NCBI RefSeq assembly: GCF_900636325.1
Contig: NZ_LR134263.1
Coordinates: 248,001 to 312,000 of the forward strand
DNA from: Staphylococcus delphini
Lineage (GTDB): Bacteria > Bacillota > Bacilli > Staphylococcales > Staphylococcaceae
Direction of reading: 5' to 3'
Length of the DNA stretch: 64,000 bases
Made by a program: the position numbers and the translations under genes. This document shows positions 9,027-16,821 of the stretch, piece by piece (position 1 is the first letter of the stretch; every line of letters begins with the position of its first letter). The notes beneath the pieces were generated by a model, which saw only the letters and a program-made list of their open reading frames with translations, searched no databases and was not told where the DNA came from.

Positions 9027-9485
9027 ATGGCAATCGCTTATAAAGTCTTAATTCTCCTTATTCGATTAGGATCAGGTTTTTATATATTGATGCAAGGATT
9101 TGAAAAATTGACAGGTGGGTTTGCGATTGATGGACTCGTTTCAGTCATTCGCGACAACCAAGACTCCCCACAATGGTATAAGACATTTTTTGAGTTTGCA
9201 GTTGCAAATCATCTGGAAATTTTCAAATGGATGGTCCAAATTGGCGAAATTGCGATTGGTTTAGGACTCATCTTAGGCGTCATGTCCTATACTGCGAGTT
9301 TCTTTGGCGTGTTCATTATGTTAAATTATATTTTAGCTGATATGATTTTTACATACCCACTGCAATTGTTGTTCTTCGTTATTTTATTAATGAATAGAGA
9401 AACATTGGCAGCACTAAGTTTAAATCATTTCATCAAACGTAAAAATATAAGGAATGATGAACATGGCGCACATACTCATAGTTGA
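9027..9485 (+). CDS. saeQ: SaeQ membrane protein, DoxX-like
   Basis: 152-residue integral membrane protein with four hydrophobic spans, of the DoxX-like type. It lies between saeP and saeR, as in S. aureus. SaeQ forms a complex with SaeP and SaeS at the membrane and helps switch SaeS toward phosphatase activity. A GAAAGGAG ribosome-binding site precedes the ATG. The 3' end overlaps saeR by 23 bases and ends in a His-rich tail (HGAHTHS). Confidence 0.9.
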   Translation: MAIAYKVLILLIRLGSGFYILMQGFEKLTGGFAIDGLVSVIRDNQDSPQWYKTFFEFAVANHLEIFKWMVQIGEIAIGLGLILGVMSYTASFFGVFIMLNYILADMIFTYPLQLLFFVILLMNRETLAALSLNHFIKRKNIRNDEHGAHTHS

Positions 9486-10149
9486 TGACGAGCAAGACAT
9501 CAGAGAAATATGTAAAACCTATTTTGAATACGAAGGTTACCACGTGACGACCGCATCAAACGGCGCTGAGGCACTCGAGATGTTAGGCACAAATATCGAT
9601 GTCATGGTGATTGACATTATGATGCCAGAAGTCAACGGTTACGAAGTGGTACGTGAGATGAAAAATAAAGGACTCGATATCCCATATGTTTATTTAACAG
9701 CAAAAACAAGCGAACAAGACACCATATTCGGTTTAATGTTAGGGGCAGATGATTACGTCAAGAAACCCTTCAGTCCCCGTGAGTTAGTGATACGTGTCAA
9801 AAACTTATTGAATCGTGTCAACGTCACAAGTCCTTCCACACAAGAAACGATTCGTTGTGGCAGACTCGTATTAAATAACTTAAACAAAACCGCAGAATTT
9901 GAAGGGGAAGTCATTCCTTTTCGCATCAAAGAGTTCGAATTGTTATGGCACTTTGCAAATAATGAATCTGTCGCATTATCCAAAACAGATTTGTTAGAAC
10001 AAGTTTGGGGTTACGAGTACTACGAAGACATGAATACATTGAATGTACATGTCCATCGTATACGTGAAAAATTAGAAAAATATGGCTATGACGACTATAT
10101 CATCGCAACGGTATGGGGGCTTGGCTATAAATTTCAGAGGCAATTTTAA
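9463..10149 (+). CDS. saeR: SaeR response regulator
   Basis: OmpR-type response regulator, 228 residues. The receiver domain has acidic DD at residues 8-9, phospho-acceptor Asp51 ([12 protein letters not shown]), Thr in YLTAKT and Lys in [11 protein letters not shown]. The C-terminal winged helix ends [10 protein letters not shown]. The sequence closely follows S. aureus SaeR, including the same length. ATG 9463 ([11 protein letters not shown]) is chosen over ATG 9454 because it aligns with the known start and is better spaced from AAGGA. It controls secreted virulence factors in S. aureus; the targets here are inferred only. Confidence 0.95.
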   Translation: MAHILIVDDEQDIREICKTYFEYEGYHVTTASNGAEALEMLGTNIDVMVIDIMMPEVNGYEVVREMKNKGLDIPYVYLTAKTSEQDTIFGLMLGADDYVKKPFSPRELVIRVKNLLNRVNVTSPSTQETIRCGRLVLNNLNKTAEFEGEVIPFRIKEFELLWHFANNESVALSKTDLLEQVWGYEYYEDMNTLNVHVHRIREKLEKYGYDDYIIATVWGLGYKFQRQF

Positions 10150-11184
10150 ATGACGATACGTAAACAACTGATTTATTCGTTTATCGTTACTATTATCACA
10201 ACGACATTTTTATTTTACACGCTATATAAATTGATGTGGTTTGACGGGCCACTCACAATTTTGTTGACGATTTGTTCGTTTCTTTCCGGTATGATGACAC
10301 TGATTATCGGTATCTTTTTCACAGTCCCCATGATTAAAAAGATAGAAAGATTAAACGAAAAAACGCAAAAAATAGCGCGAGGCCAATTTGAGACAGAAAA
10401 GACGAAAATCCATGCCCCTAAAGAAATACAACAATTGAGTGAGTCTTTTGATCAAATGGTCGATAAAATTCAAGAGCAGATGAACCTTATCAAAGAAGAG
10501 CAAGAGGAAAAGATGAACTTAGTCCAAAATCTTGCCCATGATTTAAAAACACCCTTAGCAAGCATTAAATCCTATACAGAAGGATTGCGAGACGGCATTA
10601 TTCATAGTGAACGAGATATGCAAAAAGCATACAATATTCTCATAAGTCAGTCAGACCGGCTGTCGAGAATGTTTGACGATCTGACGGATGTCATCACAGT
10701 GAATCATCAAGAAAGCGAACAGACGCTCATTCATATGGATCAATTGCTTATCCCAATTTTTGAAATTTATTCACAGAAATTACACCATGAAAATAGACAA
10801 CTTGATGTAGAAATTGCACAAAATATCAAACCTTTCATTCAAGACCAGCGCGCGATAGAACGCATCCTCATGAACTTCATCGACAACGCGCTTAAATTTT
10901 CAGATCACGGTTCGCCCTTAGCTGTGAAGGTCATTGAAGATCATGATGAAATCGCCATCTCCGTCATCGATCAAGGTATGGGTATTTTGGAATCGGATAT
11001 TAAGAATATATTTGAACGAACTTTTCGCGTAGAAAGTTCTCGACATAAAGATACAGGTGGTTCCGGCCTTGGTTTATATATTGCCCAAACTTTAGCCCAT
11101 CAAATTGGTGGTCACATTGAAGTGAGTAGCACATATGGACAAGGTACGACAATCACATTACGCTTCCCTCCAAAAGTATATTAA
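10150..11184 (+). CDS. saeS: SaeS sensor histidine kinase
   Basis: 344-residue intramembrane-sensing kinase (S. aureus SaeS has 351). Two membrane spans (about residues 9-28 and 36-60) are joined by a very short outside loop (LMWFDGP), the hallmark of SaeS. A HAMP-like segment follows, then the H box NLAHDLKTP with phospho-acceptor His130, the N box NFIDNALKF and G boxes GMGI and GGSGLGL. It starts directly after the saeR stop. It senses membrane perturbation and host cues in S. aureus and phosphorylates SaeR. Confidence 0.95.
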   Translation: MTIRKQLIYSFIVTIITTTFLFYTLYKLMWFDGPLTILLTICSFLSGMMTLIIGIFFTVPMIKKIERLNEKTQKIARGQFETEKTKIHAPKEIQQLSESFDQMVDKIQEQMNLIKEEQEEKMNLVQNLAHDLKTPLASIKSYTEGLRDGIIHSERDMQKAYNILISQSDRLSRMFDDLTDVITVNHQESEQTLIHMDQLLIPIFEIYSQKLHHENRQLDVEIAQNIKPFIQDQRAIERILMNFIDNALKFSDHGSPLAVKVIEDHDEIAISVIDQGMGILESDIKNIFERTFRVESSRHKDTGGSGLGLYIAQTLAHQIGGHIEVSSTYGQGTTITLRFPPKVY

Positions 11185-11248
11185 ATATAGATAATAATTC
11201 TCAAACTCAGTACTTCTCAAACCTTTCATAAATTATAGATAGATATTA

Positions 11249-11280
11249 CAGGCGTTAGGCATAGTCCTAGCGTCTTTTTT
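11249..11280 (+). terminator. Terminator of sae operon
   Basis: The stem aggcgttagg / cctagcgtct is followed by six T, 65 bases after the saeS stop. Confidence 0.85.
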
Positions 11281-11704
11281 GGTGTGTGGAAAGCTAAACG
11301 TTCAGAAATATAGCCTCCCCTTTTCACAACCTACCATCTTCCACCTCACCACCGTCCCCATGTTGTTGCAATTGCACAGCTCTCTCATACGGTTTCGCCA
11401 CTTTAAAGATGTCTATAAACAGGTGTTATTTCTTGATGATTTCTTCCTTTATTTCAATTTCCTGTATGTTCAAACTTATCCATTTTCATATTAATCATGA
11501 TTTTATGTTTTTGAAACCTCTTTGATTATGAATCGTTTAAGGTTTTAATAAATACAACTGCAGTGTAGTACGGAGGTGCACGTGTAGTAGGTTCTGTCGT
11601 TTCCTTCGAGCTACATATGCAAAATTTCGTATTGAGAACTGAAGTGAATTGCACATCTATCAAACGACTGGAGCTATTACAATAATGACATAGGAGGTTG
11701 AACG
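11281..11704. other. Intergenic leader of PTS regulator operon
   Basis: No gene supported. A 71-codon open frame at 11279-11494 has no ribosome-binding site or family features. The last 150 bases contain possible long-range pairing (gtcgttt near 11596 with aaacgac near 11663) that could be a structured leader, but no known motif is recognised. The regulator's ribosome-binding site AGGAGG is at 11692-11697. Confidence 0.4.
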
Positions 11705-13639
11705 TTGCTAACGAACAGACAATTTGAAATTTTAAACAAAGTCATCAAAGCTCAAGATTTCATTTCCATTGCTGAATTGGCAAACGAATTTGAGCGCTCC
11801 GAAAGAACGATTCAATATGATATTGAGTACATTGAGTTTATGAAGGAAGCATTGCATTTACAAATTCAAAGGAGTAAAAGTAACGGCATTAAAATTGATT
11901 GTAAAGATTTGAGTGCGATTCGGCAGATGAATCAGGCGACATTTCCAGATGTGCATTTTACGAAAAGTGAGCGGCATTTACACATTTTATTACATCTGTT
12001 TGAAGCAAAGGCACCTGTGAATTCTCGGATGTTATCTACTTTGGTCAATGTGTCGCGACGGACGATTGTAGATGATTTGAAAGATGTGACAGACTGGCTT
12101 CAAGCGCAGGCGTTAACTTTACGTTATGTGAAAAATAAAGGGTTTGTCATTGATGGAGATGAAGGGAACTATCGAAAAGCTTACGGTCTCGTCATTCATG
12201 ATTATGTGAAGTCGACAAACGAATTAGTACGGAAGACGCTCTTTGAAGATGAAGATATGCAATGGATGCGACAAATGGTGATTCATACGTTAGAAGAAAA
12301 GGGTTATCCACTCTTTCAAATTGCGATTGATGGCTTGGTGATTCATTTGCTCATTGCGATACAGCGGATTAAAAAGCATTTTACGATGGAACCCCCGAAA
12401 GAAGCACTCACAGCATTGATAGAGACGGATGCATTTCGGGTTGCTCAAGCGATTGCAGTCGAAGTCGAACAACATGATGCCATTGCGTTTCCAATATCAG
12501 AAACGATGTTCATTGCGCTTCATTTATTGAGTGCTAAAAAGTTAAAAATTGAAAATGCTCATGTTGGCACGGAAGAACTTAAAATTCTCATTCATCAATT
12601 TGTCGAAAGAATGAGTGCGAGCTTAGGCATTGACTTGATTAAAGATACGAAATTACTCAATAATCTTTATCTACATTTGGCACCTGCACTCAATCGATTA
12701 ACGTATCGTTTCGTTCAACATAATCCTATTAAACAAGAGATTTATGCACAGTATATGGAAATAACTGAAGTGATCACCGACAATATTTGGATTTTTGAAG
12801 AATTATACAAGGTTGAATTTACAGATGATGAACTTGCATACTTAACACTTCATGTCGCTTCAGCAATTGAAAGATTGACACAACATAGAGGCAGAAAAAT
12901 CAAAATTGTATTATTGTGTGGCTCTGGTATTGGAACGTCACAATTGTTAAAAGAGAAGTTACGAAAAATTTACCCAGAGTTTGATATTTTAGATGCTTAT
13001 TCGTTGTATCAAATTGATGAAGCACAGTTGAAAAAGCGTTACGTGGATTACGTCATTACGACAGTACCGATTGAATTGGAAGCCATTAAATGTGTTAAAG
13101 TGACGCCGTTTTTGGATGAGAAAGATAGAGAACAGCTCAATGACATTATTAATAAAGAACGGGAACGCTTTGCACTTCATTTATCACGACAAGGCTTGCA
13201 GTTGAAACAAGTGATGAAACCTGAATTTTTGGGGACGATTCACCAAAAGATGTCTCGCAATGAGGCGATTGCTGAAGTGATGCGACCGTTAGAGCAAGCC
13301 GGCATGATTCATGAACAGTACAAAAAAGAAATTATCAATAAGTTGGATGAGTTTGGTACATATATGGTCATCAGTCCACATGTTGCGTTACTTCACGGCA
13401 GTACAGAATATGCGTTGAACGGAGTAGGCATGACTTTGTTTTATTTTGATCAAGGTGTTTACTTTGGACATGAGCGATTTGATCCGGTAAAGGTGATGAT
13501 TGGCTTAGCGACGGATGAACCACAGAAACATTTAACTGCTTTGAAAGAACTGAGTGACATATTGATGGATGATACGATGCGCGTCCAACTTTTAAATGGA
13601 GATTTGACGGGATTGAAAAATAAATTAGCGTGTTTGTAA
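11705..13639 (+). CDS. PRD-containing PTS transcription regulator (BglG/MtlR family)
   Basis: 644-residue activator with an N-terminal HTH (IAELANEFERSERTIQYDI), a second HTH-like region, two PTS regulation domains, an EIIB-like domain (VLLCGSGIGTSQLL, Cys near residue 404) and a C-terminal EIIA-like domain with phospho-His in SPHVALLHG. Such proteins are switched by PTS phosphorylation and activate the adjoining PTS genes. TTG start at 11705, 7 bases after AGGAGG. It sits 12 bases before the EIIA gene. The arrangement matches the S. aureus locus annotated as ascorbate-type PTS; substrate specificity is not proven by sequence. Confidence 0.9.
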   Translation: MLTNRQFEILNKVIKAQDFISIAELANEFERSERTIQYDIEYIEFMKEALHLQIQRSKSNGIKIDCKDLSAIRQMNQATFPDVHFTKSERHLHILLHLFEAKAPVNSRMLSTLVNVSRRTIVDDLKDVTDWLQAQALTLRYVKNKGFVIDGDEGNYRKAYGLVIHDYVKSTNELVRKTLFEDEDMQWMRQMVIHTLEEKGYPLFQIAIDGLVIHLLIAIQRIKKHFTMEPPKEALTALIETDAFRVAQAIAVEVEQHDAIAFPISETMFIALHLLSAKKLKIENAHVGTEELKILIHQFVERMSASLGIDLIKDTKLLNNLYLHLAPALNRLTYRFVQHNPIKQEIYAQYMEITEVITDNIWIFEELYKVEFTDDELAYLTLHVASAIERLTQHRGRKIKIVLLCGSGIGTSQLLKEKLRKIYPEFDILDAYSLYQIDEAQLKKRYVDYVITTVPIELEAIKCVKVTPFLDEKDREQLNDIINKERERFALHLSRQGLQLKQVMKPEFLGTIHQKMSRNEAIAEVMRPLEQAGMIHEQYKKEIINKLDEFGTYMVISPHVALLHGSTEYALNGVGMTLFYFDQGVYFGHERFDPVKVMIGLATDEPQKHLTALKELSDILMDDTMRVQLLNGDLTGLKNKLACL

Positions 13640-13651
13640 AGGAGGCCGAAT

Positions 13652-14101
13652 ATGTCCTTAGAAATGCTGACAGAAGATAAGATTAATGTGAGAGAATGTG
13701 TGGCATCGTGGGAAGAAGCGATTAAAGAAGCATCTCAACCCCTCGTAGATCAAGCATATTTTAGTCAAAGTTATGTAGACGCGATGATTGATAGTGTGTA
13801 TCGACATGGGCCTTATATCGTTATTGCACCTGAGATTGCGATTGCCCATGCGAGACCTAATGGCAATGTGAACAAAGTCGGGGTCAGTTTGTTGAAGCTC
13901 AATCAGCATATTAATTTTGGTAAAAAAAGTCATTATGCTAGTTTGGTTTTTGTATTTAGTGCAGTAGACACGCATTCACATTTGGATATTTTACAAAGCT
14001 TGGCACGGATTTTAGGCGATGTGGCAACGGTAAATCATTTAATTCAAAGTCAAAATGAAGCAGAAATATTATCAATTATAAAAGGAGTAGAGCAAAGATG
14101 A
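13652..14101 (+). CDS. PTS EIIA component, mannitol/fructose-ascorbate type
   Basis: 149-residue soluble phosphocarrier. The active-site motif IAIAHARP contains the probable phospho-His66. It receives phosphate from HPr and passes it to the EIIB encoded next. GGAGG ribosome-binding site; the stop codon overlaps the EIIB start (ATGA). Resembles UlaC/SgaA. With the UlaA-type EIIC downstream it probably serves L-ascorbate or a related acid sugar. Confidence 0.88.
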   Translation: MSLEMLTEDKINVRECVASWEEAIKEASQPLVDQAYFSQSYVDAMIDSVYRHGPYIVIAPEIAIAHARPNGNVNKVGVSLLKLNQHINFGKKSHYASLVFVFSAVDTHSHLDILQSLARILGDVATVNHLIQSQNEAEILSIIKGVEQR

Positions 14102-14382
14102 AAATTTTAGTGGTATGTGGTCACGGTTTAGGCAGTAGTTTTATGGTCGAAATGAATGTCCAAGAAGTGTTGAAACAGTTAACGCTAAAACAAGCGGTCG
14201 ATGTGGAACATAGTGACATTATGAGTGCAAGTCCAGAAATGGCAGATTTGTTTATTTGTGGACGTGACTTAGAAGAAAATGCGGCACGACTTGGGGATGT
14301 GCTCATTTTAGACAATATTTTAGATAAAGCAGAGTTAGAAAGAAAATTAACAGATAAATTCGAGACGTTAGATGTCATTTAA
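14098..14382 (+). CDS. PTS EIIB component, ascorbate type
   Basis: 94-residue EIIB of the lactose/ascorbate fold. The N-terminal P-loop VVCGHGLGSSFM carries phospho-Cys7. It transfers phosphate from EIIA to the sugar carried by EIIC. ATGA overlap with EIIA, and 18 bases before the EIIC start. UlaB-like in length and motif. Confidence 0.9.
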   Translation: MKILVVCGHGLGSSFMVEMNVQEVLKQLTLKQAVDVEHSDIMSASPEMADLFICGRDLEENAARLGDVLILDNILDKAELERKLTDKFETLDVI

Positions 14383-14400
14383 AAATAAGGAGTGTTGTCT

Positions 14401-15762
14401 ATGCAAACGATACTTGATTTAATAGTTGATGTACTCAGCCAACCTGCGATACTTGTTGCTTTAATTGCATTCATCGGCTTAGTGGTACAGAAAAAGCCAG
14501 CGTCAGTGGTGACATCAGGAACAATTAAAACGATTCTAGGGTTTCTCGTGTTAAGTGCAGGTGCTAGTGTAGTCGTGCAATCATTAGAACCATTCGGCAA
14601 GATTTTCCAACATGCATTCGGGGTCCAAGGTGTCGTGCCAAACAATGAAGCGATTATCTCGATAGCTTTAGAAAAATATGGGACAACAGCAGCACTTATT
14701 ATGGTGTTTGGCATGTTAGTGAATATTTTAATTGCGCGCGTATCGAATTTGAAGTTTATTTTCTTAACTGGACATCATACGTTTTACATGGCCGCGTTTT
14801 TAGCCATTATTTTAACGGTAGGGCATATTAAAGGCGTGTTAACGGTTGTCTTAGGTGCTTTGATTTTAGGGTTGATAATGGCTGTATTTCCAGCATTGGC
14901 ACAACAGACGATGCGTAAAATTACAGGCAATGATCAAGTCGCATTAGGCCATTTTGGGACAGTGAGTTATTGGGCAGCCGGTGAGGTCGGAAAATTGTTT
15001 AAAGGCCGTTCTAAATCGACGGAAGAGATTAACTTTCCTAAAGGTTTGAGCTTTTTACGAGAAAGTACAATCAGCATTTCGTTAACGATGATTTTGCTGT
15101 ATCTTATTGCGAGTTTATTTGCTGGCGTCGGATATGTACACGATGAAATTAGTAAAGATCAAAACTTTATCGTCTTTTCGCTCATTCAAGGGGTTACGTT
15201 TGCAGCAGGTGTGTTTATCATTTTGACGGGCGTCCGCTTGATTTTGGCCGAAATTGTACCAGCATTTAAGGGGATTTCAGAAATGTTGGTCCCACATTCG
15301 AAGCCAGCATTGGATTGTCCGATTGTATTCCCATATGCGCAAAATGCAGTATTGATTGGATTTTTCGTCAGCTTTTTAACAGGTGTCCTTGGTATGTTTG
15401 TCATGTTTTTAATTGGTGGTGTAGTGATTTTACCAGGTGTTGTCCCACACTTCTTCTTAGGTGCGACTTCAGGTGTGTTTGGTAATGCACGTGGTGGCAT
15501 TAAAGGGGCTATTGCGGGTTCAGCTTTAAATGGTCTACTGATTACGTTTTTACCTTTACTCTTCTTGCCATTCTTAGGAGATTTAGGACTCGCTTCAACG
15601 ACTTTCTCAGATACTGACTTTTTAGTTGTTGGTATTGTATTTGGTAATATCGTCAAATATTTAGGCATTGTGGGTCTGATCATCGGTATTATCATTACAG
15701 CTGTCGTTGCGATTGTATTACAAAAGCGCGGTCGTACAGCTTCAGAAGCGACAAAATCTTAA
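14401..15762 (+). CDS. PTS EIIC permease, UlaA/SgaT type
   Basis: 453-residue membrane transporter with about 10-11 hydrophobic spans, of the ascorbate-type EIIC family (UlaA). Matching features are the VQKKPASVV segment after the first span, LTGHHTFYM, and a conserved loop SKPALDCPIVFPYAQNAV. An in-frame GTG at 14392 lies inside the AAGGAG ribosome-binding site, so ATG 14401 is used. No ulaD/E/F catabolic genes follow, so downstream metabolism must be encoded elsewhere or the substrate differs. Confidence 0.9.
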   Translation: MQTILDLIVDVLSQPAILVALIAFIGLVVQKKPASVVTSGTIKTILGFLVLSAGASVVVQSLEPFGKIFQHAFGVQGVVPNNEAIISIALEKYGTTAALIMVFGMLVNILIARVSNLKFIFLTGHHTFYMAAFLAIILTVGHIKGVLTVVLGALILGLIMAVFPALAQQTMRKITGNDQVALGHFGTVSYWAAGEVGKLFKGRSKSTEEINFPKGLSFLRESTISISLTMILLYLIASLFAGVGYVHDEISKDQNFIVFSLIQGVTFAAGVFIILTGVRLILAEIVPAFKGISEMLVPHSKPALDCPIVFPYAQNAVLIGFFVSFLTGVLGMFVMFLIGGVVILPGVVPHFFLGATSGVFGNARGGIKGAIAGSALNGLLITFLPLLFLPFLGDLGLASTTFSDTDFLVVGIVFGNIVKYLGIVGLIIGIIITAVVAIVLQKRGRTASEATKS

Positions 15763-15784
15763 TACAGCTGCATTTAAAATAAAC

Positions 15785-15813
15785 TTGCACTTTGCTTAAA
15801 GAGACGTTATAAT
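15785..15813 (+). promoter_or_regulatory. Sigma-A promoter of antisense RNA, locus 1
   Basis: TTGCAC (15785-15790), 17-base spacer, TATAAT (15808-15813). It points toward the terminator at 15850, with no ORF in between, so its product is a short RNA. Confidence 0.75.
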
Positions 15814-15818
15814 AGTGT

Positions 15819-15887
15819 CATAAAAACTCGTACATTTAGTACTACACCAAACCCCCTCACTCTGGATCAGTGAGGGGGTTTTTTACT
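15819..15887 (+). ncRNA. Predicted Fst-type antitoxin RNA (RNA II-like), locus 1
   Basis: Inferred from a perfectly spaced promoter just upstream and a terminator ending near 15886, giving an RNA of about 65-70 bases converging on the toxin transcript. It shares direct repeats with the toxin 5' region: CTACACC at 15842-15848 and 16013-16019, TGTCA at 15816-15820 and 16029-16033. The RNA could therefore pair with the toxin ribosome-binding region as well as the shared terminator, as described for the par locus of plasmid pAD1. Exact ends are not known. Confidence 0.6.
15850..15886. terminator. Shared terminator between antisense RNA and toxin mRNA
   Basis: 12-bp perfect stem aaccccctcact / agtgagggggtt with a 7-base loop and six T on the + side. 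In Fst-type loci both convergent RNAs end at such a hairpin. Confidence 0.85.
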
Positions 15888-15894
15888 GGTGTGG

Positions 15895-16008
15895 CTACAG
15901 TCGCCTATTTTTTTTGCCGTTGTCTTTATTGTGTAGCCAATAGGCAAATAAAGCAACGGTGCACCCACTTAAAACAGTAAGTGCGTAATGCGCAAAAAAC
16001 TCGCACAT
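15895..16008 (-). CDS. Fst/PepA1-family type I toxin peptide
   Basis: 37-residue peptide starting MCEFFAHYALTVLSGC. Family features are a single hydrophobic span, the central LSGCTVALFAYWL (compare LSGCLVAFFAHWL in S. aureus PepA1) and a polar Asn/Lys/Arg-rich tail. Such peptides insert into the membrane and depolarise or permeabilise the cell when the antisense RNA is lost. GGGAGGTG-type ribosome-binding site upstream; the start at 16008 fits the family better than an upstream ATG at 16092. Own promoter on the minus strand. Intact by length and motif. Confidence 0.85.
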   Translation of the reverse strand: MCEFFAHYALTVLSGCTVALFAYWLHNKDNGKKNRRL

Positions 16009-16063
16009 CTCCCTACACCTCCCTTCCATGTCAAAATGACACCTAAAGGATAGGCGACACCCT

Positions 16064-16092
16064 ATTATATAACATTGTAAATACAAAAACAA
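16064..16092 (-). promoter_or_regulatory. Promoter of Fst-type toxin mRNA
   Basis: On the minus strand: TTGTTT (16092-16087), 17-base spacer, TATAAT (16069-16064). This gives a 5' leader of about 50 bases, containing an inverted tgtca/tgaca element before the ribosome-binding site. Confidence 0.6.
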
Positions 16093-16274
16093 AGTTATAA
16101 TATAAAAATAGTCGTTTATTGTTTTTCTGCTGATGAATGGTTCTCTGTTTTTTAAAAATCAATCTCACATCGCGTGATATTTCAATTGTTCGACGTTCAT
16201 TGACGTCACTTTTAAAAATTTTGTGATAAGCGCCTATAAACATATGTGAGTAAAATTAGTTTTTATCAATAGAG

Positions 16275-16303
16275 TTGTAATTTTTATGAAGAAAGGTTAT
16301 GAT
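16275..16303 (+). promoter_or_regulatory. Promoter of antisense RNA, locus 2
   Basis: TTGTAA (16275-16280), 17-base spacer, TATGAT (16298-16303), in the same relation to a downstream hairpin (about 16333-16370) as in locus 1. The hairpin is weaker (ctcact/agtgag) but is followed by T residues. The antisense RNA may still be made. Confidence 0.5.
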
Positions 16304-16416
16304 AAAGATGTAAAATTTCACAATAGGTTTACACCTCACTTCCTCACTGTCCTAGAGTGAGAGGGGTTTTTAATGGTGTGGCTACAATCGCCTATTTTTT
16401 TACCGTTATTTTTATT

Positions 16417-16494
16417 TCATAGCCAATGGACAATTAAAGCAACAGTACAGCCACTTAAAGTAGTGGCTATATAGTGAAAAAAGATTTCACACAT
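16417..16494 (-). pseudogene. Second Fst-type toxin, cut short by a stop
   Basis: Reads MCEIFFHYIATTLSGC...VALIVHWL then TGA at codon 26, just where the polar tail should begin. Beyond the stop, the sequence still codes NKNNGKK in the same frame, then a single missing A shifts the frame relative to the intact copy. The paralogue therefore has the whole membrane span but no charged tail. GAAGGGG lies in front of the ATG at 16494. It may be inactive or a shortened peptide. Confidence 0.75.
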
Positions 16495-16496
16495 GA

Positions 16497-16535
16497 CCCC
16501 TTCACTTTTTTATTCAAAGTGAGGGGGTTTTTATC
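16497..16535 (+). terminator. Additional Fst-type terminator hairpin
   Basis: ccccttcacttt / aaagtgaggggg with five T. It resembles the locus 1 terminator but sits on the toxin-start side of locus 2, so it may be the remnant of a third tandem copy. The next 220 bases up to the NrdR boxes hold nothing I can name. Confidence 0.6.
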
Positions 16536-16762
16536 ATCGCTTATTTCTCATCTGACTCGTTTCTCACAATGCGATAATACATAGAGATTTTCCTCATATT
16601 TAAAATCCATCCCCAACAAATCTAACGACGATACACGTGATTTAACTAAAAACAATCGTACGATGAAGTTCATTTTGGCACCTTCTCTCTCACAATACTT
16701 TGTTCACATAATGTTAAAAAAGAAATGACAAATCAGTTAATGCTTCAGATATCATTTGAAAA

Positions 16763-16810
16763 GCACTACATATAGTGTTTATGATTGTTTATAGACACTA
16801 TATATAGAAA
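16763..16810 (+). promoter_or_regulatory. Two NrdR boxes upstream of nrdD
   Basis: gcactacatatagtgt (16763-16778) and acactatatatagaaa (16795-16810) match the NrdR consensus acaCwAtATaTwGtgt. Their spacing is 32 bp, three helical turns, which is the classic arrangement. NrdR represses ribonucleotide reductase genes when dATP is plentiful. Confidence 0.85.
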
Positions 16811-16821
16811 AGAGTGATATT

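Noticed and set aside
11279-11494. 71-codon + strand ORF after the sae operon
   Set aside because: Starts inside the terminator region, has no ribosome-binding site and random composition.
11560-11690. Known riboswitch or T-box in the leader of the PTS regulator
   Set aside because: No conserved aptamer or T-box sequence could be found, only generic pairing.
14392-14400. GTG 14392 as start of the EIIC gene
   Set aside because: It lies within the AAGGAG ribosome-binding site; ATG 14401 is correctly spaced.
16043-16243. 66-codon minus-strand ORF upstream of the intact toxin
   Set aside because: Overlaps the toxin promoter and has no start signal or homology; probably chance.
16700-16740. Rex-type operator (ttgttcacataatg) before nrdD
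   Set aside because: Only one half-site fits TTGTGAA; the other half is too degenerate to support a call.
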